From: Norana najaformis
Lineage: Eukaryota; Annelida; Clitellata; Crassiclitellata; Hormogastridae
Length of the DNA: 64,000 nucleotides
Reading direction: 5' to 3'
Assembly: GCA_964023275.1 (NCBI GenBank)
Contig: OZ029921.1
Span: 18,202,204-18,266,203, forward strand
Part shown: one piece after another, positions 11,443-23,979 of the stretch
Position numbering within the stretch: position 1 is the stretch's first letter
How the letters are laid out: each line of letters starts with the position of its first letter
Position numbers and translations under genes: made by a program
The notes under the pieces: generated by a model
The model's input: the letters and a program-made list of their open reading frames with translations, nothing else
Databases searched by the model: none
Told to the model about the DNA's origin: nothing

Positions 11443-11966
11443 ATGATGAGCAGTGGTAGCTACTGTAGTTAAAAATTAATAAACTACATTTAGGTAAATA
11501 AAAAGTAGTAACTATTTTTTCAAAAGTAGTTGTACCTAGTAGTTCAACTACGAATTTCAATTAGCAGTTAAATACTTTTTGTAACTACTTTTCAGTATGA
11601 CAGCTTTCACTTACATACTTACCAACTTATATCCAATGAGGGTTTCTTTTCTGTCACAGTTGGCAAAACTGCTTGTTAGGCAGCATTTGCAGTTAAAGAA
11701 TAATCATCCGATTATAAACTAATTAAATGATAATATATATTTTAATAGTTCGTCATAACACTGTTTTAGTTAATTTCTATTGTTAATTGTTTCAGCAACT
11801 AAATTCCCATCTTACAGCGTTAGCAAAAATAGTTATAAAAGTAGTTTAAAAGTAGCTAAATAGTTTTCAAAACAAGTATCTAACTACTACTTACACTACT
11901 TCAAAAGTAATTTTAAGGTAGTTGTAGTTAAACTACTTTTAAAGCAGTGTGTATCCATCAGTGACA
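11443..11966. mobile_element. non-autonomous DNA transposon (MITE-like) with long terminal inverted repeats
   Basis: The two ends are inverted relatives. The left end starts near GCAGTGGTAGCTACTGTAG, and the reverse complement of the right end reads CACTGCTTTAAAAGTAG. Both ends continue for over 100 bp in iterated GTAGTTAAA and AAAAGTAGTAACT motifs. The middle is AT-rich and non-coding. hAT-type MITEs of similar appearance are known from memory, but the exact target duplication could not be fixed here. Confidence 0.65.
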
Positions 11967-12506
11967 CGTAGCTCACTGGCGGATGAATAGCTCCCTGGCT
12001 AATCATCTGTATGCCGATGATACCCAGCTACCCAACTGTTCTTTTCATCTGACAGTTTCATGGGCACTTCTTGCATTGGTTTTCAGTTATGTGAAGTGAG
12101 CTATTGTTAGCTACCAGTAGATTGATTCAGAACCATTTTAAGGCCGACTTTCATCTCTTGCGCACAACAATTCGACAGTTATTAAGTAAATTTGACTGGC
12201 TTACTTGTGTTCAGTTCGTAATAAGTCAGTCACCCCTCAAAACAACGTCGTTCTAATTGTGTCCTCTTCTTACTATTTTCAGGCTCTATAAATCGGTTCA
12301 TTTTCACACGCGTTCAATATATACACACATATATATATATAATGCCCACCCCTCAAAACAATGAACATTGTATTCGCTTACTTGAAACTGTTGCTGTTTT
12401 ACGCACTAAAACAGCTCCGTGTCCTCGGTGGATGATCCAAATTCTGCCCGCTCTGCCTCTCCTTTGGTGTCATTCCTATCTAAATTCATAGCTCTTCTAC
12501 TTAACG
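11967..12506. other. unassigned intergenic DNA
   Basis: No gene seen. The phrase CACCCCTCAAAACAA occurs twice (about 12231 and 12348). Confidence 0.35.
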
Positions 12507-12692
12507 TGTTCGTCCACTGTAGCCTACCTTCAGGCCTCCCTGGCGTTCATCCACTGTAGCCTACCTTCAGGCCTCCCTGGCGCTCATCCACTGTAGCCTA
12601 CCTTCAGGCCTCCCTGGCGCTCATCCACTGTAGCCTACCTTCAGGCCTCCCTGGCGTTCATCCACTGTAGCCTACCTTCAGGCCTCCCTGGC
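12507..12692. repeat. 37-bp minisatellite, five copies
   Basis: Five near-identical units containing CCACTGTAGCCTACC and TTCAGGCCTCCCTGGCG. They differ only in GTTCG, GTTCA or GCTCA at the join. The copies abut directly with no variable spacers, so this is not a CRISPR array. Confidence 0.95.
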
Positions 12693-13438
12693 TTTTCTGA
12701 TTTCAAAAGCTGTTCTTTAACCGTTAATGATTGTGGTTTGTGGTCACCTCCTTGAAGTGACCATCGACTGAAGTCCTCCGCATTATCACAATGCACAGGA
12801 CATTAGAACAAAGTCTTTAGATGTATCAGATTAGACAGATGAAAATCCTCTCAAAGGGGTAGCCATTTGGATTATAGGTCTGAATCTACCGATTGATCAA
12901 TCAGCTGGTGATGTATGGATCGATCAGACGATCGATCAATTTTTAATTTTATGCGCGGATGACCATTTGAACCGAGCATTAGAAGAAAGTCTTTAGATTG
13001 ATCTTTGTAAACAAGAGAAGATGCCGTCGATCAAAGTTCTAATCCATAGATTTCATGCTTTTGATTTTCCATCTTAGATTTGGCTCCAAAACAGACAACA
13101 TCCTAGTTTCCTTCTGCTCTTCTTTCTCTCCTTATTATCCTCCTCCTCCTCCCTTTTCGTCCACCTTTCACTTTCTCTCCTTTTCATGCCTTCCCTTCTG
13201 CTCCTTCTAATCCTCTTCCTTTTTTCTTGAGTATGTATTTAAATTGTCAGCTGACAATTTGCCGACGTTGTGCGTCTAATCTTCATCGGAGCCTTCCTCT
13301 ACCCACCGCCGCTTCCTACTCCCTTTCTCCACCGCTCCTGCTCTTTGCAACGAATTCTCTGTCTTCTTCTGTCCCTGCACTTTCCTTTTACCGGCAGTAA
13401 ATATTTATTTCAATTTGTCGCTTCATCCCTCTCCCGAT
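12693..13438. other. unassigned intergenic DNA with a retroposon-tail relic
   Basis: 12764-12800 (TGAAGTGACCATCGACTGAAG, then GCATTATCACAATGC) resembles the SINE/LINE 3' tail sequence found at 60918-61111 and 56707. C/T-rich sequence follows to 13240. No gene seen. Confidence 0.4.
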
Positions 13439-13471
13439 GCATCCATCCATCCATCCATCCATCCATCCATA
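13439..13471. repeat. (CATC)n microsatellite
   Basis: Eight tandem CATC units. Confidence 0.95.
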
Positions 13472-13754
13472 CATCTGACGACCGCAGGCAGGGCGTGCTC
13501 AGCCTCCGGAGCCCATTCTGCCGCAGTAGCAGCCGATGCTACCTGTACAGCTGCGTAATAAAGATGGATCGAGCGGAGGTCGTCCCAAGCAAAAACGATA
13601 AAGACACAAACGATCAACGGATTAGAAGCAATCTTATCGCTTTTTCATGATAAGAATAAACTGCTTTGATCGCCCATCGCTCCGCTGTAAGAAATGTAAC
13701 GACTGCTGAGGACGCAGTGTTAGTAATCTCCTGGTGTGCCTGCCTTACTGTTTC

Positions 13755-13776
13755 CCTGTCTGTCTGTCTGTCTGTC

Positions 13777-13821
<45 letters not shown>

Positions 13822-13822
13822 A
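13755..13822. repeat. (TCTG)n microsatellite
   Basis: Sixteen or so TCTG units with one TCTC interruption. Confidence 0.95.
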
Positions 13823-16200
13823 CTCTTTAAATAAGGTATTCCTGTATTTTGCCTATCTGTCTGTACTCTCGTGGAAGGTTATTCCCGTTCCTGTTTATCC
13901 CTTTCCTAATCTGTATATTACTCCTTCTTCTATCTATCTTCTACGGTTGGCTCATTTCTTCATCTATTCCTCGTATTCACCTGATCTGTTCTCCTGTGCA
14001 TTGTATGGCTCTTCCTATTCACCTGCGTAACTCTTCCTCCTTTTGTTCGTACTCATAGTAATTGTGTTCCTCCAACTACTCATATTCCTCCTGTAATCAT
14101 TCTCTTAAACCTCTTAGTAGATGTCCCTCGTTATTATGGAGGAAAATAGGGTGTCCTTCAGTCACCCCTGTTCCTTTCGTCTTCCTCTTATTCGTCCGTC
14201 AATACCCCCTCCGAGAATTCTTCCTGGCAGAAGTTAGACCAATCCTCGATATCCGTCGTCTGGATGTCGGTGCAGGTGTGCCGCTGCTGTGATGACTGCA
14301 GCAATCCCTTCGGATAATTGGCAAAATATTCTACGTGGACCCAATTAGACATCGTCCGTCTGCAATGGAAACATGCACTGTCTACTTCTCCACCTCTCCC
14401 CACCCCGTCGTGGAAACACATAAACGATATTCAAGCAACGAGGCAGCTTCGTTTCAGTTGCCTTCTTAAAATTCAGCTTCCGAATGATCTATGTGCAAAA
14501 TATTTATTATAGATAGGCCGTACACTCGATATTGAAGCCCATCAGATGATAACAGGCTCGCTCGCTCTACTTGTGTATCTACATGTATGTAAGTATGAAT
14601 GCATGTTCGCAACCCATGCACTCTGTGCTGTCTTGAATGTTTATCATCATCCTTGTCTAGTGTTCTTAGGAAACTTCGCCTTTAGCGAGTGTTGGGAAAA
14701 TGCTAACATTTTTTCGTGTGCCTCACAAAGATGGCATTTATATTCCATAAAAAGCATTTACACTGTGCCCAGCACTGTTTGAATGTCCTGCTTCAGGAAC
14801 CATACTTCAACCCAACTGACCTTGCTGAGAAGATACAGGGCATGGGTGACTCCGAGAAACAGTAGATGGCAGTCCATGGTATCCTTATGCTCGAATATCA
14901 ACAGTTCATTCAGGAACCTTCTTCCAACTATGACGACAGCTGATTCTTTTCTAATCAGGTTCTGCAAAAAGCTCTCGAGGTCTGGTCTCGAAATCGTGCC
15001 TTTCACCAACTCAGAGACAGCAACAGACAAGCCCTGGACGACCCAAGTTCGATTACAGGCATTTATTTGCATTTTTAAAGAGCACTGTTTTAACATACGA
15101 AAACAGCACATGGTTAGTTTTACCTTAATTCTATGAATTCAGGACCAGAATTCGTCAGCAACACCTACCTGTCGCTGTTCCTCACTTTTCCTCTACTTTG
15201 TGTTTGTTGTTAATGGGTTTCTACCTGACTGTAAAGCTGATAAACTTTTGGCGGTTATTCCTCCCGAAAAACTCATCCCTCTCAGGACGTCTAATTCAAA
15301 ATCCGCTGTCAATGATCATCTCGACAAACCCCAAAGGTAACGGCATATGGCAAAATTTGCATCATTTCGACGGCCTAGCATCAACTCTAAGATACAGACA
15401 GAACATATGGACACATATCTAACTCAAGTCTAGGCCTATACTTTTCTGCTTGACTGAACATGGCTAGATTCGTCTGAGGCAAAGTATACTACACTGCACA
15501 TATCCACGAATGCGAGCCTGAGTTGTAGGCCTACTCGCATTCAAATTTCTCTGCATCATTTAGTTGAGCGTGTTCATGAAAAAGGCTGACAGTAAGTAAG
15601 TGCGTATAAATGTATGTATGTATGTTGTTATGTGCTAGTCCTAAGAAAAGGAAATAAACTCGCTTGGGTTGAGATAAAATGTATATTTACACTTGCAAGA
15701 GGTTATAGCAGATAAACAAAATACCTGACATCAGACAGAACGTCGAATTTGAAGCAGGACATATGGTTTAAAAATGGTAAAAATGCTCAATGCTTCAAGT
15801 TGTCTTTCTTTTTACTTATAAGCTTATATGTCAGACTGAATTTTTACTGCCAGTAATCACTTCCACCTGTTTTAAGTGACTTCAAATCATAAACTCTGTC
15901 AGAAAATCTCCGTCTTTTTGTTTGCTCTGGATCTGATTTCAGCTGCTCTTCTTAACGAATGTTTTGATGGTTTGGACTTGTTATTCTGTCTATTTTTAAC
16001 CACTCCCTCGCTGAGTGTTGCTCTCCTTGCTAACTATAATATAGTCTAAACCGTTATCAAGAAGCCTTTGTGAATTTAGAATGCGGTGTCGTTTATAGAA
16101 GCGACAACCCATTGATGCCTCCTGCATTATGATAATGATGCTGTAGAAGTTTCCAGATTATATACATGCATATTTATATGTGCATATATGTATGCATGTA
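13823..16200. other. unassigned intergenic DNA
   Basis: Several frames of 64-117 codons occur. The pair at 14758-15111 (minus) and 14783-15136 (plus) occupies the same bases on opposite strands, with no recognised motif. 16095-16165 (CCCATTGATGCCTCCTGCAT, then ATGATGCTGTAGAAG) is another relic of the dispersed 3'-tail repeat. TAGGCCTA occurs at 15431 and 15526. Confidence 0.4.
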
Positions 16201-16204
16201 TGGT

Positions 16205-16500
16205 TTATGTATGTAAGTTGTATGTATGTAATTGAGCATGTGTGCATGTATGATGCATAATTGGGAAGAACTGTTCAGCAATCCAGGGCGTCCACAGGTG
16301 GCGAATAATGGAATGGTCTCCAGTAAGAAGATTATCTGCGAAATAAGCAGGATTCCTCTGCAAATAGGCAGTTGCGGACAAACCAGCAGCGCTCTCATCA
16401 TGGTACGGGGGGGGGCGATTTGTGGCACCATCTCCCTGACAATTACCGCAGACACCAAAGACGAATGCGTGATATGGCAAGTACAGGCCGCCATTAAATA
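16205..16500 (-). repeat. dispersed repeat fragment
   Basis: 16285-16395 aligns well with 21727-21830 in the same orientation (shared CTGCGAAATAA, GCAGT[TC]GCGGAC and ATAATGGAA). In minus translation it reads GLSATAYLQRNPAYFADN and is open for 91 codons. The minus orientation is inferred from the fragment at 21.0-22.0 kb. Element type unknown. Confidence 0.5.
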
Positions 16501-16869
16501 ATCCTGATCCCCAATGCTGAGTGGGTGATTCCCGGAGGAGATTCTAGCTATTAGAGATAACCCAGAGGTCAAATCCGGAAAGACGGTGACCCGTAAGGAC
16601 GTCCTATTTATGTCCGCATTGAATCGGCCAGCCGTCTACCCCACGCATGATTGGCAAGCGACTGAGGAACTTTTGTTCTGCCAACGTATTGTCAATAATG
16701 TTGTCGCCAATAAGGATTGTAGATAAGAACGTTAACGTGTTTGCATTCCAGGCTGGTGACCCTGCGCCCCGCAGGAGGGGTCGTAGGGCCTCTGAGGTCG
16801 CCATCCAGCAGACATCCCTGCAAACCTCTGAAAGAGAGAGAGGGGAGGGGGTGACAAGGGGCTTGACAT

Positions 16870-18770
16870 CAGAATGAAACTGAGGGTTGGGACACTGAGT
16901 GTTCGCCCTCTTCTGGAACTAGGTAAGGCCAGACTATTGATGGATGACTTGGAAGCTGTGAATATAGTCATCGTGGGCCTTCAAGAGGTGAGATGGTCAG
17001 ACGCCGGAGATAGGGAGATACAGGATCCTCTGGTCTGGCCCCAGAGGGTAACATCAGGGAAGCAGAGGTGGCTCTCGCTCTTAATAGAGAGGCCTGTGCA
17101 CGCGCACTGATTATCTGGCACCCTATTAATCACAGGTTATTTGTTGGATGTCTTCCGACATCGCTTTGGCTCTCTAGCAGTCATAGTGGGCTGGCTATGA
17201 AGATGTGAAAGATACCTTCTGCAGGTCGCTAGAAGATGCACTGAGTCTAAATTGTAGAAGTGACTTCTGCCTGGGAGATTTCACTGCAGTCTCAGGTACG
17301 ACTCGAAATTCACGTAACTTGGTTGGCCCCTGTGGTAGTGGAATTCCCAATGACAACACCGATAGGTTACTGGTGCTCTGCGCTACAGCCAGATTACGTA
17401 TATGTGGCTCATGGTTTCAATCCATCGGTATACGTGATTCTCAAACAAAGGCAGCAACGAAGAATAAGATCGGTTACATCTTAGTTAACACCAGGTGGCG
17501 GATAGTTATCAATTGTATAGTCGTGTGCAGATTGAAGTGCGACTCAGCCCACCGAGCGGTTGCCACTGTTTCAACCAGGCTGAAGGCTTACATGACCCGT
17601 GCAAAGGCGCCTGGGAGATACAACATCATGCTCCAACAGGATACCGTTGTTAGGAGGGCGCAAGAGAAAGACTTAAGGGAGCGCTGTAATGCAACAAGTC
17701 TGGAGAATCACGCTATCTGGTATACCTTCAATGATAATGTACAAAAGGCAGTAGTCCGGTGCAATCCCAGGTTAGCGTAGCCTGCCAAAGAAAGAAAGGA
17801 ATAGTGAAGAAAAGCGGGATCGGATCTAAAGGAAAGGATAGGCAAAGCTGGCTGGAGCCCAAGCAGACTATATATCACACTCAGCAAAGGAGTGCAAGAA
17901 ATCTGTTAGGGCAAACAGTCAGCAATGGGTCAAGGAGAAAGTAAAGCTGATTGCAGAAAGATTCGCCCGAGGACACCCAACGGACGCTTTCGACAACTGT
18001 AAGTAGCTCCGATGGGCCTGTCAAAAGATCAGCAGCCCGATCTCGGCCAAGGATGGGACATGCCTATGCTCTAAAGAGGCAACACTGGCATTACGAGTCA
18101 TTGTTGATGATGATGAGCACCAGGATAAATCCAGGGTCGACACTGAGGACCCAGAGATTAACCTGGAGATATCAACGGAAATAAAGGTTGCTGATGTTGT
18201 CCGAGCTCTGAAGAATGGCAAGGCTTCCTGCATCTGTAGAATTACGCCAGAGCTGCTCAGGGAGAGTGGAGGATGTGGGCTTAGGTGGCTCACACAAGTG
18301 CTAAAGCTCGAGGGCCTGGCCGACAGAAATAATCCCACAGGACATGAGAAGCGGGATTATACTCTCGTTTAACAAAGGCAAGGGCAGCAAAAGGGTATAC
18401 AAAAACTATAGTGGAATTACCATGCTGTCTGTTCCAGAAAAGGTCTTCGCGTTCATTGTTTTCGGGGTGTGAAGGACCTGCTTCTAAAGCACAGGAGACG
18501 GCAGCAAAGTGGATTTACTCCTGGCGGGTCCACAACAGACAGGAATTTCAGGTTAGGCAGCTTCATTCAGACCCGGCTTGAGTCCAACAACCACTGTGGA
18601 TTGCTTATGTGGACCTGAAGGCCGCATTCGAATCGGTTGATAGGGAGGCACCCTGGAGCTGACTTCATAGTTGGGGCCTACCGGCCATGACTGTTGTATT
18701 CCTGCGCGTCTTATATACTGACGCCACCAGGAGGCGTTCTTATACAGAGACGTAATGAAATTCGGGCAAA
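16870..18770 (+). mobile_element. decayed RTE-type LINE (endonuclease plus partial reverse transcriptase)
   Basis: At 16874 the frame reads KLRVGTLSVRPLLELGKARL, followed by IVIVGLQEVRW, the start of an apurinic-type LINE endonuclease. A second block at 17205-17780 has LGDFTAVSGTTRN and RNLVGPCGSG, and a histidine pair near SAHRAVATV where active copies carry the DH motif. Reverse transcriptase motifs follow at 18170-18660: VVRALKNGKASCICRITPEL, QSGFTPGGSTTDRNFRL and a decayed AYIDLKKAFDSV block. The copy stops before the catalytic Y-x-DD region. Many stops and shifts show it is inactive. Clade assignment rests on remembered resemblance to RTE/Proto2-like elements. Confidence 0.8.
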
Positions 18771-19845
18771 ACAGCGATGATATTAGTTTAATAAATAAGA
18801 GTAGAGTTTGTTATTTGGTTTGTTGGAACTGCTGTATTTGGTTGATTAGCGTATTCTAACTATTCATTAAGATGTCAGCTCTGATTCTCATTAGGTCTAC
18901 GAGAAATATGACTTATGTGCTCGTCCTGCATGCTAATGTGTTACTCTATATTCACTTTACCTTTACATTTGTTTGTTGCAACACTGTAAAGCATTTATAT
19001 TAGAGTACTTTAGTATTGATCTTCTGAAGTTGATAAATGCATGTCTGCCCATTGATTTATCAACACTCTAACATCATGCCAATTTCATCCATAAATACTG
19101 AGGCCCATTAGAGCCTCTCACATTTCGACAGTTTTATTCGGCAATATTTTTAAAAATCGTTTAGAGATAGCTATGCTTTAGCTATTAACCTATTTAACCT
19201 AATTAACGGTATTTCAGATAACTTTCAAATTATACTTCAGGGCGCGAGCTGTGCCCTTTGAAGGGCAGCAGCCTTTTGCATACACATGAAGGATGGTAAA
19301 TGACCAGGCGAAGACCAAATTAAACGGCCTTCTTTATAAAGCTGACGGGTCGGTTGTTACATCATTTGTGACATAATGCAATCCCGATACTTAGTAAAGT
19401 AACGTTAGTATAATAATGAAAGCAACTGTAGTATAATCATTTAACGATTGAGTAGACTAAGTAACAGATGAAATATGTAAAATGAACCTAGTTTACCCAA
19501 GTGTCAAAAATTTAAAGCTAAATTTAAGGCTGACGACTAGCTGCCTGACTGACTTGCCTGCTTACTTATTTACCAACTGAAATGCTTTAGCTAGATGGCT
19601 GAAGCTATGATCATTGCAAATGTAAGTTCTTCGGCTGGGTAACTTAGTACGTAAGAACCCAATGCTTTCATATCAGGCATCAAGCGCTGTCCTGTACCAT
19701 GACCTCCCAAGTCTTGCCAAGCATGCAGTGTCCCTCCTTTGTTTCATCGCTCCTCGGCAGTGTGCCTGTGGCATCACTTCTGCCTGAGGGTCGTTCTGAA
19801 GCTAGGCACATGAGAGCATCGCGCTGACTCCAGGTCCATTCGAGG
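18771..19845. other. unassigned intergenic DNA
   Basis: AT-rich, without a long frame or recognisable repeat. Confidence 0.4.
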
Positions 19846-19920
19846 TGGCGCTGTGGCCGAGCAGCTACCTCTGCAACCCGGATTTGAATCCTGGACCCGC
19901 CATGTGTAATTCACATTAGG
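19846..19920 (+). repeat. tRNA-like SINE head (fragment)
   Basis: A TGGCCGAGCAGC box A-like sequence (19854) and a GGATTTGAATCC box B-like sequence (19880) look like an RNA polymerase III internal promoter. They are only about 26 bp apart, while real tRNAs have about 44, so this is an internally deleted SINE or tRNA pseudogene. Confidence 0.45.
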
Positions 19921-21033
19921 GTGGTCCAAAAATACTTTTCTTTAGAGTTTCATCTCGAAGCCCACCATCATTGTCAACCGGTAAAATAAGCTATCATGGT
20001 GAAAATATCTGCCAAGCTAAACCACGTTTATGGGTTGCACAAGTCGATCAAAAAATTTATGGGTATACGATATCATAAGGCTTTATGGCAAACACAAAAG
20101 AATCAGTACACAAACAAAAAATTGTGTTTTAATAAGACTGAAGTTGTCAAATGCCAACATTAAAATCCTTTAATAGAGTAGTAAGTCAACAAACTGCAGA
20201 TAGTGCAATCAGTGATTGTCAGTCTTGAGTTATAGCATAACGTGTCCTTGCACGTCTTTAATGCCGTCACAGCTCGGATTGTTATTTCGTAGACTTATTT
20301 GAGTTTTCTCCTTGGAGTCAGGAAATATGTGGCATTGTTCTTGAACAACTTATAGCAAATGTTTTTGATGTTTTTCATTTTCCAGAATTGAGGTTTAATT
20401 CTGGATCCGCTTCATTCTTCTTTCGGCCGTTTCACTGACAACTAAGATGGTCCTCAAGTTCTCACTTCTTTTATGATGCCTTCTCAATGTGTTGTAATAG
20501 TTAATCAAGTAATAATTCCTAAATTTTGGCGTGAATGGTTGATATTTAGAGGTTGTTCAAGGTAGCTGCTTCTTTGTTATTTGCACGTAAATATGGGGCT
20601 ATAGCAAGGAGTTACAGAAGCTAAAACAGAATAATCTGACACAGTTCAGATTGACACCGACCATTTAACCAGAAATTGAACTGACAAAGTGGTAAACACA
20701 GTCAAGTACTGTCAGTGCATTTATAATACTAAACTATATGTCAAACTCATGTCCAAAACACAGCATTCTAGCCAGTTTATTACTGTCGGGTTTGATCAAT
20801 CAGTAGTGACTTGCTTGATTCAGGGAACTTAGCTTTGTGTTCAGATGCAACATGCAACAGGTATTTTATTGACCTTCATTTTTAGTAATCGATGAATTAG
20901 ATTGCATTTGGTGAATTCAGCAGTCAGTATATGAGCCTTTTCCTGGCGACTGGCAATTCTGATTCTGCGGATTAAGAATCGATTGACTACAGCCAGCTAT
21001 CTTATAGCCGAAGCTTTCCACAGCTGCCAGCTT
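19921..21033. other. unassigned intergenic DNA
   Basis: AT-rich, no gene or repeat recognised. Confidence 0.4.
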
Positions 21034-21965
21034 TCAGCAGTTTGCCAGCAAGTACATTGCATTTTGATCACTGACATTTGTGCGGTTAAGAGCAGATGCT
21101 AATTCTGGTGAAATGGTATTGACAGGCCGTTTCTTTTTAACAGCTGCAAGTTTTGAAGTACTGCTCTGGATGCCAAATTCTTCTTTACTAATCTCATCTG
21201 AAGAAAAATCAATATCAGACAAATGCATGGCAGAAACTCCTCGACACTCATTCTTCCGCTCTTCCTCCTGACTATGATTCTGTTCTTGTAAACCCTTCCT
21301 CTTCTTAGCACGTTCTTCTTTATTAACCAATATGTTATCTACTTCAGCCATATAACCTTTACGTTCAGTACGTTGGTCTTCCAAAAGTTCTGGTCTTCTG
21401 GGATTTTAATCAGAGTCATAACAGCAGCATGTGCAATGTCAGTTTGTCAACGCTGCCAGAAAGTTGTGTCGTTTATCATTTGCGTAGTGATTGCTCGTTT
21501 AGAGTTTTTCTTCATTTTTCTTCATGTGTCAGAAATTTTTTCTCCAGCTTCTTAATTACAGTTCTTTCTACAGTGGCTGCAATATCAGCCACATCCCATA
21601 ACTTTATAAACTTCTCTAATAGCACACCGCGCACTATCTCCGATCATCTTCTTCTCAGTCTTGTGTTGTCCAAAGTATAGGCCTACTGCTAAATTCAGCG
21701 TGGCAGAGCTGTACTGCTATCACACGCGTCAATAGGTGGTGGATAATGGAACGACCTCTAGTCATAAAGGCCAGCTGCGAAATAATCATGTTAATCATGA
21801 CGAATAAGCAGTCGCGGACCAAACAGCGGCAAGAAAGATGATTTCTATTCCAGACATTTTTTATGGTCATCTCTGGCATTATAAACTTCAAGGGTTGTCT
21901 CTGCAAAAGCAATAACTCGTTCCTTGAACTCAGTATCTCGTCCAGATCCGCTGTTGTCTCAAAGC
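21034..21965 (-). pseudogene. rearranged fragments of a TE-like multi-copy gene family
   Basis: The minus frame 21384-21034 encodes 116 residues with a basic, coiled-coil-like start (KEERAKKRKGLQEQN) and PELASALNRTNVSDQNAMYL. It resembles, from memory, the N-terminal part of an uncharacterised protein family found in many copies in invertebrate genomes. A separate minus segment at 21965-21858 reads FKERVIAFAETTLEV then YNARDDHKK, which I recall from the C-terminal part of the same family. Here the C-terminal piece lies upstream of the N-terminal one, so the copies are permuted or independent. Between them, 21727-21830 is the dispersed repeat also found at 16.3 kb. Family identity is recalled, not searched. 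Confidence 0.5.
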
Positions 21966-22039
21966 TAATCTGCTCAATCCAAGTACAACGCCAGTTACCT
22001 TGGAAATGGTGAAATATAGAAGTAGCTGGACCAATTTAC

Positions 22040-22548
22040 ATCAAGTTGCACCTGATTTATTATTTTATATAGTGAACTGTGCTGCTCGGGTGGTTGCAAA
22101 TCTCCCAAAATGTTCTCACATTTCGGACTACATCAGGGAGACGCTACACTGGCTTCCTATTTCGGAACGGATTCAGTTCAAGGTTCTTCTACTTGTCCGT
22201 TCTGCTACCGTTGGCACTGCGCCGGCTTACATTCGGGAGCTGTGTGTTCCTGTGTCCAGTCGACATGGTGGCCGGTTGTTGCGTTCTGCTGCTCGTGGAT
22301 ATATGCTGATTCCTCGTTACCGCACGTCGTTGCGTGCTCATCGTGCCTTCTCCTGCTTTGGTCCATCGTTCTGGAACAGTCTCCCTTTAAACATTCGTAC
22401 TTTTCCACTTAGTTTAACTCAACGTTCATTCTCTATTAACTTGAAAACGCACTTGTTTAGATCGGTAGGATAGCCGTGTCATCAGCGCTTTTGAGAGGTA
22501 CTTGAAGAGCGCTATATAAGTGTTTGTTACATTACATTAGCCTACATT
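22040..22548 (+). mobile_element. 5'-truncated LINE, C-terminal ORF2 fragment
   Basis: A 157-codon frame carries the conserved LINE C-terminal region without stops from about 22070: NCAARVVANLP, YIRETLHWLPISERIQFKV, AYIRELCVPVSSRHGGR, FSCFGPSFWNSLP, INLKTHLF. After the stop, the 3' untranslated region has AGCGCTTTT...AGAGCGCTATATAAG and a TTACATTACATTA tail. Lack of stops suggests a younger copy than those at 1.7 and 16.9 kb. Confidence 0.85.
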
Positions 22549-23671
22549 ACTTATTTGGCACCTTTCACAATTCAAAAACTGAAATTCTATACGTATGGAC
22601 CACCATAATCCACATAAATTGCATTGTCGAACTTTGCGTGACTTAAGAAGGCCACCTTCATCAATTTGAGTCTCTTCTTTAATCCCATAAATACATGTCT
22701 GCTTGATTCGAATTACAGACGGCCCTTGAGAAAGTAGGCCTACTACCGACCGAAGGTAATCTCTGAGTGGACACCTTTTAAGTAAGACCTATCGCTAATT
22801 CTAGTCAAACTGTTCAATATGCATTCGATAACTGCAGATAGCCTAAGCTGCTTTCAATTTCTCTTAAATGACTTGTGTTAGCATGTGCTATAATGCCCGC
22901 CAACAATATTCAAATACAAGTGCATAATAAAAGCGCAATATAAGTGCTATAGTGGAGAAGCCATTTGGGTCATCCGAAGAGACATGCGTGCGCGATATGA
23001 CATTTTATTAATCAAAGACACGCGCCAATACAAACATTTTATAGCGCCATTATTCACTGGGGTCATTAATCGCGTCGCGCTAATGCGTCTGCGATACAGC
23101 TGGTAGACCGATATATACATAGACCTATATACGTGCACCCAGAGGCCTATGTAACGTAGGCCTATAGGATTATTATGAGCCAGTTGCAGAGCGACTTGCG
23201 CGAGAAAATAATATTGCTTATAGCAATACTAATCCAGGCTAAACCGAACAAACTAGCCACTAAATTGCCGCCAGGAGAAGCGCTGGCGAGACTTCGAACC
23301 GAAATACGTGACGATAATTCACTTCTCTCCCCACAGCGAACGTTCAGTTTTATGAGCCTAGGCCGGGCTGACGTAGTCCTATAGGCTGCAACTGTATCGT
23401 CGAGGTTCGAGGCCGGTCGCCCTCACGGGACCTTGTAACAATGAGCGGCGTAATTGATCATTTCGTCCGAATCACTGGTTATCGAACTGATTGCTGGTCA
23501 TCGCAACTAGGAACAGTCTTCCAATATACTATTCACAACTATATCTCTGCATCGATTGTCAATATTATTATGTGCCGCGACTGAAATCATACAACAGGCC
23601 GCTCACTGAAGGCAAGAGATAACTCTTCTACGCAAACTAAGGTTCGAAAATCTTTGCATTTTGAAATTGTA
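22549..23671. other. unassigned intergenic DNA
   Basis: No gene seen. TAGGCCTA occurs at 22735 and 23157. Confidence 0.4.
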
Positions 23672-23679
23672 TGATTACT

Positions 23680-23720
23680 CTAAAACCTAAAATCGGCCGC
23701 AGTATCTTGGCGAATTCATT
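23680..23720 (+). repeat. direct repeat, left copy
   Basis: About 39 bp (CCTAAAATCGG, CAGTATCTTGGCGA, TTCATT) is repeated with a few mismatches at 26032-26070. The two copies bracket the nested LINEs. Confidence 0.8.
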
Positions 23721-23979
23721 ATTTTTATTATGCATATATATGTATTAATAGTTTTGGTTTATATATAGGCTTCCAACACAACGGGATTATATGTAAGAGA
23801 TGTCACGTGTATAACATGTGATAACAAACACCTTCCATGCACGAGACCTAAACTGACTTGGTGCTTAGTCAAAGAGGCAGCGGTGGTAAAGGACGGTTAC
23901 AGAAAATGTGATTGTTTACATGGGCCTACAAGTGAGTTTATATCCGTTGTTTGAAAAGCTGGCACTGCGAATATGTCTA
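23721..23979. other. unassigned DNA left of the LINE nest
   Basis: No recognisable feature between the direct repeat and the LINE. Confidence 0.35.

Noticed and set aside
12507-12692. Regular repeats that might be taken for a CRISPR array
   Set aside because: The 37-bp units abut without variable spacers and the genome is eukaryotic.
14758-15136. Two 117-codon frames on opposite strands
   Set aside because: They occupy the same bases, share no motif with any family I know, and lack splice or promoter context; at most an unrecognised old repeat.
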